Shown here piece by piece: positions 31,362 to 41,125 of a stretch of 64,000 nt of DNA (position 1 is its first letter; every line of letters begins with the position of its first letter). The notes below the pieces were generated by a model, which saw only the letters and a program-made list of their open reading frames with translations, ran no database searches and was not told the DNA's origin. Origin of the DNA: Rouxiella sp. S1S-2 (GTDB lineage Bacteria > Pseudomonadota > Gammaproteobacteria > Enterobacterales > Enterobacteriaceae); assembly GCF_009208105.1 (NCBI RefSeq), contig NZ_WFKL01000001.1:3224001-3288000 (forward strand), read 5' to 3'. The translations under genes and the position numbers were made by a program.

Positions 31362-32099
31362 ATGAATCCATTCATAAAGAAGTTCCTCAACGGCTGTGCA
31401 CATTTCTGGCCACAACCCATTTTATCTAGCCGCCGTGAACGCCTTGCTGGCTGTGTCGGTGCCGGTATTGGCCTGATTCTGACCGCATGGCTTTGTCATC
31501 ATGCCTTGGGCGACAGCAGCCCTTGGTTGATTGCGCCGATGGGTGCTTCGGCAGTGCTGATGTTTGCCATTCCAGCCAGTCCATTAGCCCAGCCTTGGGC
31601 GATTGTGGGGGGGAACCTGCTGGCAGCGGTTATTGGTGTCACCTGCGCATATTGCCTATCTGACACCGCGCTGGCGGCCGGATTAGCCGTTGCTTTGTCG
31701 ATTGCGCTAATGTTTCCGCTGCGCTGTCTGCATCCACCTAGCGGTGCCGTGGCCGTGACAGCCGTTCTTGGCGGACCGGCAATTGCCCAGCTGGGATACG
31801 GCTTTGCCCTCTATCCGGTGCTGATCAACTCCCTGCTGCTCACTGCTGTCGCCCTGGTGTTTAATAATGCAGTAAAACGCCGCTATCCTCACTCGATGTC
31901 GAGCGCGAAAGCGGTGCCGGTCGCAGTAAATCTGCCACAGCCGGGTGTCCGCCAACGCAGGGGAATTCATCGTGAAGACTTGCACGCTGTGCTGGTCGAA
32001 AGGGGGGAGGTTCTTGATATTGATGAAGGCGATTTGCTCGAAATTCTCACTCAGGCCGAGGCGCGTGCACAGCGCAGAGCGACAACAAAATCGGCCTAA
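31362..32099 (+). CDS. HPP-family membrane protein
   Basis: A 245-aa integral membrane protein of the HPP family, in some members linked to nitrite transport. The family signature RCLHPPSGAVA lies near residue 122, within four to five helices (about 28-175). The C-terminal 60 residues are charged and soluble, shorter than the two CBS domains of larger relatives, so the regulatory part appears reduced. No neighbour shows the transported ion. No strong ribosome site is visible before the ATG. Confidence 0.8.
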   Translation: MNPFIKKFLNGCAHFWPQPILSSRRERLAGCVGAGIGLILTAWLCHHALGDSSPWLIAPMGASAVLMFAIPASPLAQPWAIVGGNLLAAVIGVTCAYCLSDTALAAGLAVALSIALMFPLRCLHPPSGAVAVTAVLGGPAIAQLGYGFALYPVLINSLLLTAVALVFNNAVKRRYPHSMSSAKAVPVAVNLPQPGVRQRRGIHREDLHAVLVERGEVLDIDEGDLLEILTQAEARAQRRATTKSA

Positions 32100-32140
32100 A
32101 CAGTCGCTTTAACACTATCGAAAACAGCCAAAACAACCGT

Positions 32141-32172
32141 CAGCATGCCGCCACCACGTTGGCGGCATGCTG
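32141..32172. terminator. 13-bp hairpin between HPP and COG0523 genes
   Basis: CAGCATGCCGCCA (32141-32153) pairs perfectly with 32160-32172 around a 6-base loop, directly before the stop codon of the minus-strand GTPase gene. There is no T run, so termination is inferred from strength and position. Confidence 0.55.
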
Positions 32173-32173
32173 A

Positions 32174-33412
32174 TTACTTCGCTTTCAATCGTGCCATCCG
32201 CTGCGGCCATGGATCGACAAAAACACCGCCCTGCTGCCAATGGGCGATTTCGGCCTCGGTGCAAAAACTTCGCGTCAACGCCTCGGTAAATTCAGCTACC
32301 CCAGCGCCCTCGCCAATCACCGTCAAGCGACAGTGCCTGTCGCCGAAACGCGAACACTGTTTCGCCACCTGCTGCTCAAGCATTTGCCGCTCCTCTGCCA
32401 TCAGGCCGCTGTCAGGGTGCGCCAATACACCCGCCTTCCAATAGCTGACAAACTCCAGATTAATGCTGCCCGCCGCCTGATTCCACAGCAGTGCAAGATC
32501 GTCACGGCTGGCCATCCAAAAAAAACCTTTGCTACGATGAACCCCTTTGCCCAAAAACTGCTGGCAGGTGTCCCATAATCGCTGGGGATGAAACGGGCGT
32601 TTATCCTCTATCACCCGCGTTTCCAACATGTAATCTTCACGTCCCGCAGACGCATCGGCGCGCCCTTGGTGCATCAGTTCCATCTCATCGAGAAGTTGGG
32701 CAACCAGATGAAAATTGTAATCCGGCAGCGACGTTAGCATGCTCAAATTTACCTCTCCCCACTGCGTTGCCATAATATCGATATAGGGATTAAGCGGGTG
32801 CAGATGGTGGGCAATTTCCCTCACTGCTGAAGCACTGAGTCGGTCGGTTTTGGTCAATAACACCTTGCTCGAGAGCATTATTTGCTCGGCCAACAGGTTT
32901 TCGACCCCCTGCGTACCCTGCGCCAGGTGGCGCTGAAAGCCTTCAACCAGTGCCTCGCCGCTGCGGTAATCGTCTCTGAGCATCACCGCATCAGCCAGCG
33001 TCAAAAAGCCTTTAAGGGCGACGGTGTTATGCTGCTGAAAATAGCGCAGCAGCGGTGCGGGATGGCTACTGCCCGAGGTTTCTAGCAGCAGTAAATCGGG
33101 TTTATATTCATCGTGCAGCTTATTTAATGCTTCATCCAGTCGCCCAATTCCCTGCTCGCTGCTGATACTGGTGGCCGAAATGCTGACGAAGTTTAGCCGC
33201 GCCTTGCTCACTAATTCGGTGTTGGCAATAATCACACCGTCAACGTCCAACTCGCTCATGTCGTTAACAATTACCGCCAGCTTCACCTTTTGGTCACGCA
33301 GCTTATACAGCAGGCTTTTTAACAGCGTAGTTTTTCCTGCCCCAAGAAAACCATTGAGGATAATCAGCGGCGTTTTTAGCGTTTGAACGATGCCGGAATG
33401 TTGCAGACTCAC
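32174..33412 (-). CDS. COG0523 (CobW/G3E) GTPase lacking the metal-binding CxCC motif
   Basis: A 412-aa G3E-family GTPase, a group of metal chaperones and metallocofactor inserters. Walker [10 protein letters not shown] is at 21-29, and the LLLETSG switch and LTKTD base-recognition motifs are present. The family's CxCC metal site is replaced: where its operon partner has GCICC, this protein has TSISS (S82, S84, S85). The start is GTG, overlapping the partner's stop by four bases, so the two are made together. It may act as a regulatory or heteromeric partner rather than a zinc carrier; that is inference. Confidence 0.82.
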   Translation of the reverse strand: MSLQHSGIVQTLKTPLIILNGFLGAGKTTLLKSLLYKLRDQKVKLAVIVNDMSELDVDGVIIANTELVSKARLNFVSISATSISSEQGIGRLDEALNKLHDEYKPDLLLLETSGSSHPAPLLRYFQQHNTVALKGFLTLADAVMLRDDYRSGEALVEGFQRHLAQGTQGVENLLAEQIMLSSKVLLTKTDRLSASAVREIAHHLHPLNPYIDIMATQWGEVNLSMLTSLPDYNFHLVAQLLDEMELMHQGRADASAGREDYMLETRVIEDKRPFHPQRLWDTCQQFLGKGVHRSKGFFWMASRDDLALLWNQAAGSINLEFVSYWKAGVLAHPDSGLMAEERQMLEQQVAKQCSRFGDRHCRLTVIGEGAGVAEFTEALTRSFCTEAEIAHWQQGGVFVDPWPQRMARLKAK

Positions 33413-34644
33413 AGCCCATGTTCCCAGGAAGGGATCGGATCGTTAAAACGTGACCACCCTTTTGGACCCTGTTTCATTTCGTCAGCGGTCAGCAGTGCAT
33501 AATCCAGACGCTCGCGAAGATGCTCCTCGGCCATACTTATGCCGATAAACACCAGCTCCTGTCGTGCATCGCCGATACCGTCAATCCATTTTTCAAGAAT
33601 GAACTCAAGCGTTTCAGGGTCCTGGGGCCAGTTCTCACGTGGAATGCTCGCCCACCAAGTCCCGGCCATTTCCTGATGCGCAACGCCGCCTGCTTGTGAC
33701 CATGAACCGGCAAAAGTGGGACGCGTGGCTAACCAAAAATAGCCTTTAGAACGCACAACCCCTTCCAGCTCGCCCTCCATAACGTCCCAGAAGCGTTGCG
33801 GATGAAAAGGTCTGCGCGCGCGATAGACAAAATTGGTTATGCCAAACTCTTCTGTCTCAGGCGTATGTTCGCCACGCAACTCCCTAAGCCAGCCGGGTGC
33901 CTGCGAGGCTTGCTCAAAATCGAACAGTCCGCTGTTTAGCACTTTATCGAGGCCGACTTTTCCAAACGAGGAGATTTCAATTTTCGCCCGCGGATTAAGG
34001 CGGCGAAGTATCGCAAACAGTTGGTCGCACTGAGGGACATCGATAAGGTCAACTTTGTTAAGCAAAATGACATCACAAAATTCAATCTGCTCAATCAATA
34101 AATCGACGATGCTGCGTTGGTCCAATTCTCCCAGTGATTCACCGCGCTCGTGCAGCAAGGTATCTGACTGGTAGTCTTTCAAAAAGTTGTAGGCGTCAAC
34201 AACGGTGACCATCGTGTCGAGACGGGCGATCGCAGACAGGCTTTGCCCCTCATCATCGGCAAAGGTGAAGGTTTCGGCGACGGGCAACGGCTCGGATATC
34301 CCCGTTGATTCAATCACCAGATGGTCGAAGCGACCGGCTTTGGCCAACCTGTCGACCTCAATCAGCAAGTCTTCACGCAGCGTACAGCAGATACAGCCAT
34401 TGCTCATTTCCACCAGCTTCTCGTCAGTCCGCGACAGCTCTGCACCACCGTCACGCACCAACGCGGCGTCAATATTGACCTCCGACATATCATTAACGAT
34501 GACCGCAACGCGCAGGCCCTGTCGATTATTGAGAATATGATTAAGTAAGGTGGTTTTACCGGCGCCCAGAAATCCAGAAAGCACGGTGACGGGCAAGCGC
34601 GTGTCTGGCGCGCCGTTCAGATACGGGTTTGATGACTCTGACAT
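33409..34644 (-). CDS. COG0523 (CobW/G3E) GTPase, putative zinc chaperone (YciC/ZigA-like)
   Basis: A 411-aa G3E GTPase predicted to deliver zinc or another metal to client enzymes. It has Walker [10 protein letters not shown] (24-32), the metal motif GCICC with C84, C86 and C87, VIESTG, and base motif LNKVD, then the C-terminal CobW domain with [10 protein letters not shown]. First gene of a two-gene unit. A perfect 28-bp palindrome 40-67 bases upstream is in the right place for a Zur-type repressor, which would make the pair a response to zinc shortage. Confidence 0.88.
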   Translation of the reverse strand: MSESSNPYLNGAPDTRLPVTVLSGFLGAGKTTLLNHILNNRQGLRVAVIVNDMSEVNIDAALVRDGGAELSRTDEKLVEMSNGCICCTLREDLLIEVDRLAKAGRFDHLVIESTGISEPLPVAETFTFADDEGQSLSAIARLDTMVTVVDAYNFLKDYQSDTLLHERGESLGELDQRSIVDLLIEQIEFCDVILLNKVDLIDVPQCDQLFAILRRLNPRAKIEISSFGKVGLDKVLNSGLFDFEQASQAPGWLRELRGEHTPETEEFGITNFVYRARRPFHPQRFWDVMEGELEGVVRSKGYFWLATRPTFAGSWSQAGGVAHQEMAGTWWASIPRENWPQDPETLEFILEKWIDGIGDARQELVFIGISMAEEHLRERLDYALLTADEMKQGPKGWSRFNDPIPSWEHGL

Positions 34645-34683
34645 AATGTAGACCTCTACGGACGGGTTATAACACTGTTGATT

Positions 34684-34711
34684 ATATTGTTATGTTATAA
34701 CATAACAATAT
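34684..34711. promoter_or_regulatory. 28-bp perfect palindrome, Zur-like operator
   Basis: ATATTGTTATGTTA (34684-34697) is followed at once by its exact reverse complement. The core GTTATGTTATAACATAAC resembles Zur-type sites, though it differs from the textbook enterobacterial Zur box in spacing. It sits just upstream of the CICC-containing COG0523 gene. Confidence 0.65.
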
Positions 34712-34787
34712 AAGATCAAGCTTATCCGTAGAAATTATTGGGTGACTCATCCACAGGCCATATGAATCACCCAGTTCACTCACGCAG

Positions 34788-35834
34788 TCAGTGTTTCTCG
34801 TCGCCTCGCTCGGTGTGAAACACCACGCCAAGCTGAAGGCGGACTTCATCCAGCGTTTGCATCGTCAGTAACGTGTCGTTGACAGGTCTAATCGGCGACT
34901 CCGTGAGGCCCTGCTCAACACAAACAGCAAGATGTACGGCCTGATGATAAAGCGAGTCATAGGAGTATTTAGGTTCCAGATAGGTCACTTTATCCTTTTC
35001 ATTATTAAAAAGGTGGAAATTACCCGGTGCATAAAACATACCTTCAATGAAAATATATCCCTTGTTACCGGCGATAACCGCGCTGCCAGGCGTGTGGCTA
35101 AACAGCGTGGTATGGAGCGAGGACTGATGTCCGTGTGCATGTTTGAGTATGATTGATGCCTGTCCGTTGACGCCAGTCGGGGCCGTTTGGCCCGAGGCGA
35201 GTATCTGCTCGGCAGGCCCGAGAATACGGGTTGCCAGCGCCACGGGGTAAGAACCTAGGTCCATTAAGGTCCCGCCTGCCAGTTCGGGGCGCATAATGCG
35301 ATGATCTTCGGTAAAATACTCGCCATGGTCGGCGATAATCGAATGAACTTCTCCGATAATTCCTTGCTCAATCACTTGCTGAATCACATCAAATTTTGGT
35401 AGGAAAGCGCTCCACATGGCCTCCATGAGAAACACGCGATGTTCGCGAGCGGCCTGCTGCAAAGACGCCACTTCCCGCGCATTTATCGCTAGGGGTTTTT
35501 CCACCAGCACGTGCTTACCCGCGCGAATCGCCTGCATCGCGCAAGCATAGTGGGCAGTATGCGGCGTTGAGATGTACACCACGTCCACATCCCCCCCGTT
35601 AAGCAGTTCCTCGATGGAGCCAAACGCCTTGGGGATACCCATTTTTTGCCCAAATTCCTCAGCTTTGGTAATAGAACTCCCCGCCACCGCCAGAATACGT
35701 TGGCGGGTATTTTTCTGCAGTGCGGCAACAAACTTTTGTGCAACCCAGCCAGGTCCTACAATGCCCCAGCGCAGCGAAGGGGCACTCATGCCGTCGGGCG
35801 TGCGCGCAGCAGGCAGTTGATAATCAAATTTCAT
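34788..35834 (-). CDS. Gfo/Idh/MocA-family oxidoreductase
   Basis: A 348-aa NAD(P)-dependent sugar or polyol dehydrogenase. The Rossmann domain holds LRWGIVGPGWVAQKF, the family motif HVLVEKPLAINAREV (EKP with the catalytic lysine) and VFLMEAMWSAFLP, and the C-terminal alpha/beta domain follows. The start MKFDYQ at 35834 follows GGGAGC. It is divergent from the UPF0303/IolE/TIM-barrel genes and probably works on the same inositol-like substrate; exact substrate unknown. Confidence 0.85.
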   Translation of the reverse strand: MKFDYQLPAARTPDGMSAPSLRWGIVGPGWVAQKFVAALQKNTRQRILAVAGSSITKAEEFGQKMGIPKAFGSIEELLNGGDVDVVYISTPHTAHYACAMQAIRAGKHVLVEKPLAINAREVASLQQAAREHRVFLMEAMWSAFLPKFDVIQQVIEQGIIGEVHSIIADHGEYFTEDHRIMRPELAGGTLMDLGSYPVALATRILGPAEQILASGQTAPTGVNGQASIILKHAHGHQSSLHTTLFSHTPGSAVIAGNKGYIFIEGMFYAPGNFHLFNNEKDKVTYLEPKYSYDSLYHQAVHLAVCVEQGLTESPIRPVNDTLLTMQTLDEVRLQLGVVFHTERGDEKH

Positions 35835-36168
35835 TTTAGCTCCCGAAAAAATACGTCCAGATCGACAATATAATTTCAAATAATTATTAATGGAATTTTT
35901 ATACCAAAAATTTACATAAAATACTGCTAATAGGATCCTGAAAATTACTTACGAAGCATTTTTAGGTGATAACCATCACAAATATGCATTCCAGTTCTCC
36001 AGTTAATTTTAAAAAACACCTCGCATTTTTAAATAATTATCATTTATATCAATATCTTAACTAAATTATCATCCAACAATTTCATTTTAAATGTTAATTG
36101 AAACTTTTATTCCCATGACTTAGCCTCTCCTGAGTTCAACTCGTCATTTCATAGCTGGAGTGTTAACC
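35835..36168. promoter_or_regulatory. AT-rich divergent promoter region with CRP-like site
   Basis: These 334 AT-rich bases separate the Gfo/Idh/MocA gene from the UPF0303 gene. GGTGA-N6-TCACA at 35965-35980 is a near-consensus CRP site. No gene-like frame is present. It fits catabolite control of the divergent sugar-type genes. Confidence 0.55.
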
Positions 36169-36648
36169 ATGAGTCAGCCGCTTACACCCGATGTCCTGTT
36201 ACAGCAGGAAATTAAGTATCGTTTCGATAATGTCGACTTTGATTTCTCCTCGGCGTGGGCCATTGGCAGCGCCATTCGCCAACGTGCCGCCGAGCTGAAC
36301 GCACCTGTTTCAATTGAAGTTTATGCCTTCGGCCAGACTCTTTTCCTCTCTGCCTTACCCGGATCAAGTGCCGATAATCTTGAATGGATGAAGCGTAAGA
36401 GAAATACCGTACTGCGACTTGCCCACTCCTCTCTGTATGCGGGCGTCAACTACGAGCAAACCGGGCAGCGCATGGAGCATCACGCTTTTATCAATCAGGC
36501 TCAATACTGCGACCACGGCGGCAGTTTCCCGCTGTTAACCAAGCGCGGCGCCGTTTTTGGTGCGGTCAGTGTCAGCGGCCTGCCTTCGCACGAAGACCAC
36601 GCGCTGGTGATTTATGGCATCAGCCACTATTTAAACAACCCGCAATAA
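36169..36648 (+). CDS. UPF0303 / heme-degrading domain (DUF336-like) protein
   Basis: A 159-aa cytosolic protein of the UPF0303 group, whose fold is that of the HbpS/GlcG heme-binding domain; function undefined. [14 protein letters not shown] and the end [17 protein letters not shown] are typical. Start ATG 36169 with GGAG eight bases before it; a GTG three codons upstream overlaps that site. Followed after 22 bases by iolE, so they form one operon, which suggests a role in sugar or inositol use. Confidence 0.82.
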   Translation: MSQPLTPDVLLQQEIKYRFDNVDFDFSSAWAIGSAIRQRAAELNAPVSIEVYAFGQTLFLSALPGSSADNLEWMKRKRNTVLRLAHSSLYAGVNYEQTGQRMEHHAFINQAQYCDHGGSFPLLTKRGAVFGAVSVSGLPSHEDHALVIYGISHYLNNPQ

Positions 36649-36670
36649 CGGCTTCACGAAGGACGCCACA

Positions 36671-37567
36671 ATGAACAGCGATTACGTAAAACTTGCCATT
36701 GCCCCTATCGGCTGGACCAACGACGATATGCCGGCGCTAGGCAGCGAAAACAGTTTTCAGCAGTGCATCAGTGAAATGGCACTTGCAGGGTTTAGCGGCA
36801 GCGAAGTGGGCAGCAAATATCCGCGCGATCCCCACCTGCTCAAGCCGGCCCTGCAACTGCGCGGACTGCAGATTTGTAATGCCTGGTTTAGCACCTTCTT
36901 CGCCGACGGGCGAAGAGAGGAAACAGTGCAGGAATTCAAGGAAACACTGAGTTTCCTGCACGCCATGGGAGCGAAGGTGATGGGCTGTTCTGAACAAAGC
37001 GGAAGCATTCAGGGCAAGGCGCAACCGATTTACGGCGACAGAGTGCAGTTCAACGACGCGCAGTGGCAGCGGATCGTCGAGGGCTACAACCACCTCGCCG
37101 AGCTGGCTGCCGAGAAAGGCATATTGGTATGTTTACATCACCACATGGGCACGGGTATTCAAACGCCGGATGAAATCGACCGCTTTATGGCGTCGGTAAA
37201 TCATAACGTTTATCTGCTGTTTGATACCGGCCACATTTATGCCTCTGAACTCAATCAACAAGCAGTAGAGCAGGTGCTCGAAAAACATCTTGCGCGCATC
37301 GCTCACGTTCATCTTAAAGACTGCCGTGCGGACGTTTTACAGCAGGTTATCGCTGAAAAAAGCGCGTTTATGGGCGGAGTATGTCAGGGCATGTTTACCG
37401 TGCCAGGCGACGGCGTGATTGATTTTGCACCGCTGTTCGCGCTGCTCGACAAAAGTGGCTACAAGGGTTGGATGGTGGTAGAGGCAGAGCAGGACCCAGC
37501 GCGGGCCAATCCTTTGGAATATGCCATCAGGGCGCGCCGCTATATTCGCGAAATGACAAACCTTTAA
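36671..37567 (+). CDS. iolE: Inosose dehydratase IolE family
   Basis: Predicted 2-keto-myo-inositol dehydratase, the second step of inositol breakdown. 298 aa, TIM-barrel (AP-endonuclease-2 superfamily). [15 protein letters not shown] at the N-terminus, the CLHHHMGTG motif, [11 protein letters not shown] and HVHLKDCR supply the metal ligands, with [10 protein letters not shown] near the end. The length matches IolE. Other iol genes (iolB, C, D) are not in the window, so the in vivo substrate could be a related keto-sugar. Confidence 0.82.
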   Translation: MNSDYVKLAIAPIGWTNDDMPALGSENSFQQCISEMALAGFSGSEVGSKYPRDPHLLKPALQLRGLQICNAWFSTFFADGRREETVQEFKETLSFLHAMGAKVMGCSEQSGSIQGKAQPIYGDRVQFNDAQWQRIVEGYNHLAELAAEKGILVCLHHHMGTGIQTPDEIDRFMASVNHNVYLLFDTGHIYASELNQQAVEQVLEKHLARIAHVHLKDCRADVLQQVIAEKSAFMGGVCQGMFTVPGDGVIDFAPLFALLDKSGYKGWMVVEAEQDPARANPLEYAIRARRYIREMTNL

Positions 37568-37635
37568 TCATCAAACCTGATTACGCCCATCACAATCCTA
37601 ATAAGGCGTAATCATAAAAAACTCAGGAGTATCAG

Positions 37636-38457
37636 ATGCAAAAAGCCCTACACGGAATTTCAACCCACTACAGCAACGTATTAACTGATGCAAGAATCGC
37701 CAAGCAAACCGGCTATGACAGTCTGGAAATACTCAGCAGCAAACTGGTGCGCTACCTCGATAATGGTGGCACCACCGCCAGATTAAAAGAGGTCGTTGAC
37801 GGCTATGGTTTGTCAGTAGGTTGTGTCAATGCCCTGCTTGAAATTGAACGCCATCAGGGAGAGCAGAAGAAAACCATGCTGGCCGAAGCAACGCGTTTAA
37901 CCCGCGCGGCGGCAGAGCTTAACTGCCCGACAGTGCAAATTCTGGCGCTTAACGGCATCGACGACCTGCCAGAGGAACAGGTGATGGATATCATCACTGA
38001 AAACGTAAGCGCCATCGCCACTATCGGACAGGAATACGGCGTGCGCTATCAAATTGAAGTGATCGCCTTCACTAAATTCCGCACTCTGGAACAGGGTCTG
38101 GAAGTCATCCGCCGCGTCGGTAAAGACAACGTCGGCATGGTGATTGATTTCTGGCACCTCTATGCTTCAGGCTCCAAACCAGAGGACATCGCGCGCCTGG
38201 ATAAAAACCTGATTTATGGCGTGCATTTCTGTGACGGTCGTCTGCCCAAGCCCGGTGAACCCTGGGACCAGATGGTGCTGCGAAACTGTATGCCGGGCGA
38301 AGGTGAAATTGACATTCAGGCCTGGGTTGACGCCGTTAAAGCCACCGGCTACGACGGCATGTGGTCGGCAGAACTCTTCAGCCCCAACCGCTGGGAGTAC
38401 GATCTCATCGAGATTGCGACTGAGTGTCGTGAGAATATGGTCAAGTATATGGGGTAA
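37636..38457 (+). CDS. Sugar phosphate isomerase/epimerase (IolI/IolH-like TIM barrel)
   Basis: A 273-aa AP-endonuclease-2 superfamily protein. Likely metal ligands are the glutamate in RYQIEVIAF, the aspartate-histidine pair in MVIDFWHLY, GVHFCDG, and the glutamate in MWSAELF. Relatives interconvert inosose isomers or keto-sugars. Lies 68 bases after iolE with its own AGGAG site, in the same operon. The reaction is not fixed by sequence. Confidence 0.8.
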   Translation: MQKALHGISTHYSNVLTDARIAKQTGYDSLEILSSKLVRYLDNGGTTARLKEVVDGYGLSVGCVNALLEIERHQGEQKKTMLAEATRLTRAAAELNCPTVQILALNGIDDLPEEQVMDIITENVSAIATIGQEYGVRYQIEVIAFTKFRTLEQGLEVIRRVGKDNVGMVIDFWHLYASGSKPEDIARLDKNLIYGVHFCDGRLPKPGEPWDQMVLRNCMPGEGEIDIQAWVDAVKATGYDGMWSAELFSPNRWEYDLIEIATECRENMVKYMG

Positions 38458-38561
38458 ATTTCCCTTTAAATTCCGCATTATTCTCACGCCTCTCCCCCCG
38501 TTAATATGCTCGGTGTTAGAAGCAAAACTATGTAGATGCACCGCTCTCTTTATTTCAAATG

Positions 38562-39911
38562 CTACCGTCGGAAACGGCTCGCGGGATGTTGCGACGGCAG
38601 CCTGTCGTGATTAAACAGCTTTTTCCTCAGTGAGCCGCTTTCATATTCCGTCTTATAACGTCCGCGCTGCTGTAATTCAGGCACCACTAAATCAATGAAA
38701 TCGATATAGCTCTGCGGATTGAGGATGCGGGTCAGATTGAAGCCATCAATGCCGCATTCATCCACCCATTTCAGCAGTTCGTCGGCCACCTGCGAAGCAC
38801 TGCCGACTATCAGAGAGTAGCGCCCGCCCATGGCGTGCTGCTCAAGCAGACGGCGTCGAGTCCAGCCACTGTAGGCTTTGCTCACGGACTCAATCGCCCG
38901 CGTTGGTCCGCTTTGAATCGGTTCATCGAGTTCGAACTGCGACAGGTCAATACCGGTCGAACTCGAGAAATGCGCAATGCCTGCTTCGGGGCTGGCGTAG
39001 TGTAAATACTCCTGCTCTTTCTCACGCGCTTCGCGCTCGGTGGCGGCAACAATCACGGATACGCCCATGAAAATCTTTATGTCGTCAGGCTGGCGGCCGG
39101 CCTGCTGTGCAGCCTGGCGTAGCTTGTTCACCTGCTCACGCGTGCCCTGTCGTGTGCTGCCGCTAACGAAGGTGCATTCGGCGTGGCGGGCGGCAAATTC
39201 AATGCCGCGCGATGAACTTCCAGCCTGAAAAAGCAACGGGGTGCGCTGCGGCGATGGCGAAGAAAGGTGATAGCCATCAACCTGATAAAACTCGCCGTGA
39301 TGATGTACCGGATGAATTTTTGTCGGATCGGCATAAATGCGCTGCTGTCGGTCTGCCACCACCGCGTCGTCTTCCCAGCTGCCTTCCCAGAGCTGGTAAC
39401 TGACGTCAAGAAACTCGTCAGCCTGATCATAGCGTCGGTCATGACTCAATAACTCCGTTTGCCCCACCGCACGCGCGGCGCTGTCGAGGTAGCCGGTCAC
39501 AATATTCCAGCCAACGCGGCCGTTGGTCAGATGATCGAGGGTAGAAAAACGCCGCGCGAACGGATAAGGCGCCTCGTAGCTCAGATTGGCGGTGAGTCCG
39601 AAGCCGAGATGTTCGGTCACGCTCGCCATCGCTGACACCAGCATCAGCGGGTCGTTGACCGGCAGTTGAATCGACTCTTTGGCGGTTAAGGCTATGCCCT
39701 GCTGATAAACGTCGTAAACGCCGAGAATATCGGCAATAAACAGTCCGTCGAACAGCCCGCGCTCCAACGTACGCGCCAGCTCAAGCCAATATTTTAACGA
39801 GGTAAACTCGGTGGACTGGTCCTGCGGATGCGTCCACATGCCGTGGTGAATATGGCCCACACAGTTCATATTGAAGGCGTTAAGCAACACTTTCTTGCCG
39901 CTCTGACTCAT
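38562..39911 (-). CDS. FMN-dependent monooxygenase, NtaA/SnaA/DszA family
   Basis: A 449-aa luciferase-fold monooxygenase that uses reduced FMN from a separate reductase. NAFNMNCVGH at the start, LFIADILGVYDVYQ, NGRVGWNIVTGYLDSAARAVG and LLFQAGSSSRGIEFAARHAE are the family blocks. DszA, in this family, cleaves a sulfone. Given SfnB/DszC-like neighbours, a sulfone or sulfide substrate is likely. Last gene of the minus-strand series; its start overlaps the stop of the preceding gene by four bases. It is a paralogue of 47837-49246. Confidence 0.85.
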   Translation of the reverse strand: MSQSGKKVLLNAFNMNCVGHIHHGMWTHPQDQSTEFTSLKYWLELARTLERGLFDGLFIADILGVYDVYQQGIALTAKESIQLPVNDPLMLVSAMASVTEHLGFGLTANLSYEAPYPFARRFSTLDHLTNGRVGWNIVTGYLDSAARAVGQTELLSHDRRYDQADEFLDVSYQLWEGSWEDDAVVADRQQRIYADPTKIHPVHHHGEFYQVDGYHLSSPSPQRTPLLFQAGSSSRGIEFAARHAECTFVSGSTRQGTREQVNKLRQAAQQAGRQPDDIKIFMGVSVIVAATEREAREKEQEYLHYASPEAGIAHFSSSTGIDLSQFELDEPIQSGPTRAIESVSKAYSGWTRRRLLEQHAMGGRYSLIVGSASQVADELLKWVDECGIDGFNLTRILNPQSYIDFIDLVVPELQQRGRYKTEYESGSLRKKLFNHDRLPSQHPASRFRR

Positions 39912-41116
39912 AAGGTGCCTCTTCGCGGCGGAAGTACGCCGTTTAATACATAGTTGCCGATGACCGGATATTTCCAGCGCACCGGGTCGTGCAGCGTGTG
40001 CGTGCGTGCATTGCGCCAGTGGCGGTCAAGGTTGTGCTCACGCAGGGCCGATCGCGTGCCGGAGAGTTCAAACAACAAATTCCCCGCCTCCAGCGCCACC
40101 TCTGTGGTCCAGGCGCGCGCTGTTGCAACTGACACCGAAGCTGCGGCCACGGTCTGTTCATGCGCGTCAAGCTGTGCGAGGTCTACGGCTTTCCCAGCCT
40201 CCTGCAGCAGGGCATCACCCGCCTGTAAACGTGCGGCAAGTTGCCCTGTGCGGTCGAGAGTCAGCGGGTCGTCGCTGGCGCGCGCCAGATTCGAATCAGG
40301 CCACGGCCGGGAACGCGTGTTGATAAACAGCAGCATGTCGTTGAATGCAGCGCGGGCAATCCCCTGGTCGATGGCGGCGTGCATAATTTGCGCAACCGGT
40401 CCGACAGCAGTCGGTCGCTCAAACGCGCTATGAAACGGCACAATATCTTCAACGTCTACCTCGACTGCCTCAAAAATCACCGTTCCGCTACCGGTGGTGC
40501 GCTGCCCGAATCCCGACCAGTCATCGATAACCGTCACTCCCTTCTGATGCCGTGGCACAAACACCAACTGCTCCTGGCCTTCGGCGTTACGCGCCGCTGT
40601 AGGAATACGGTCGGCGAACACTGCACCGGTGGCATAAAACTTTCTCCCTTCAAGTAAATAATGCGCGCCGTTTTCCAACACTGTGGTGCTGCGCTGGTGC
40701 GCCGTGGGGGACGAAAACTCGGCCAGAGCATTGCCCAAATGCACGCCTTGCAGCACTTCGCGGTAAAACCGCTGCTGCTGTGCCTCACTGCCGTTGACGC
40801 GCAGCACTTCGAGGGCATAAAAATGGTTCTGTGGCACTTGGCCGATAGCCGCGTCGGCCTCGCTTAATAGGGCGATAACGTCGGCTAATACCGCTGTTGA
40901 AACGGCTATTCCGCCCCATTTTCGCGGGACGGTGATGGCGCCAAGCCCGGAGGCAAACAACTCCTCCAATGGTGCAACGGGCAGCTCGCGGTCTCGGTCG
41001 CGGCGGGAAGCATCGACGCGAAATGCCTGGGCCAGTTCACGGGCAACGCTAAGTGCCTGCTCTGGCGAGCTGATAATGTGGGTCGGCCGTTTTGGCTTAA
41101 TCTGAATTGCGGTCAT
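39908..41116 (-). CDS. SfnB-family sulfur-acquisition flavoprotein
   Basis: A 402-aa member of the acyl-CoA-dehydrogenase fold group used as flavin-dependent monooxygenases in organosulfur use (SfnB, DszC). EYALEVLR-type helices (here HFYALEVLRVNG), the central beta domain GRKFYATGAVFADRIPTAA and DWSGFGQRTTGSGTVIF, and the tail DRHWRNARTHTLHDPVRWKYPVIGNYVLNG are diagnostic of the group. Coupled to the DszA-like gene downstream. The substrate is unproven. Confidence 0.84.
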   Translation of the reverse strand: MTAIQIKPKRPTHIISSPEQALSVARELAQAFRVDASRRDRDRELPVAPLEELFASGLGAITVPRKWGGIAVSTAVLADVIALLSEADAAIGQVPQNHFYALEVLRVNGSEAQQQRFYREVLQGVHLGNALAEFSSPTAHQRSTTVLENGAHYLLEGRKFYATGAVFADRIPTAARNAEGQEQLVFVPRHQKGVTVIDDWSGFGQRTTGSGTVIFEAVEVDVEDIVPFHSAFERPTAVGPVAQIMHAAIDQGIARAAFNDMLLFINTRSRPWPDSNLARASDDPLTLDRTGQLAARLQAGDALLQEAGKAVDLAQLDAHEQTVAAASVSVATARAWTTEVALEAGNLLFELSGTRSALREHNLDRHWRNARTHTLHDPVRWKYPVIGNYVLNGVLPPRRGTL

Positions 41117-41125
41117 AAAACGTCC

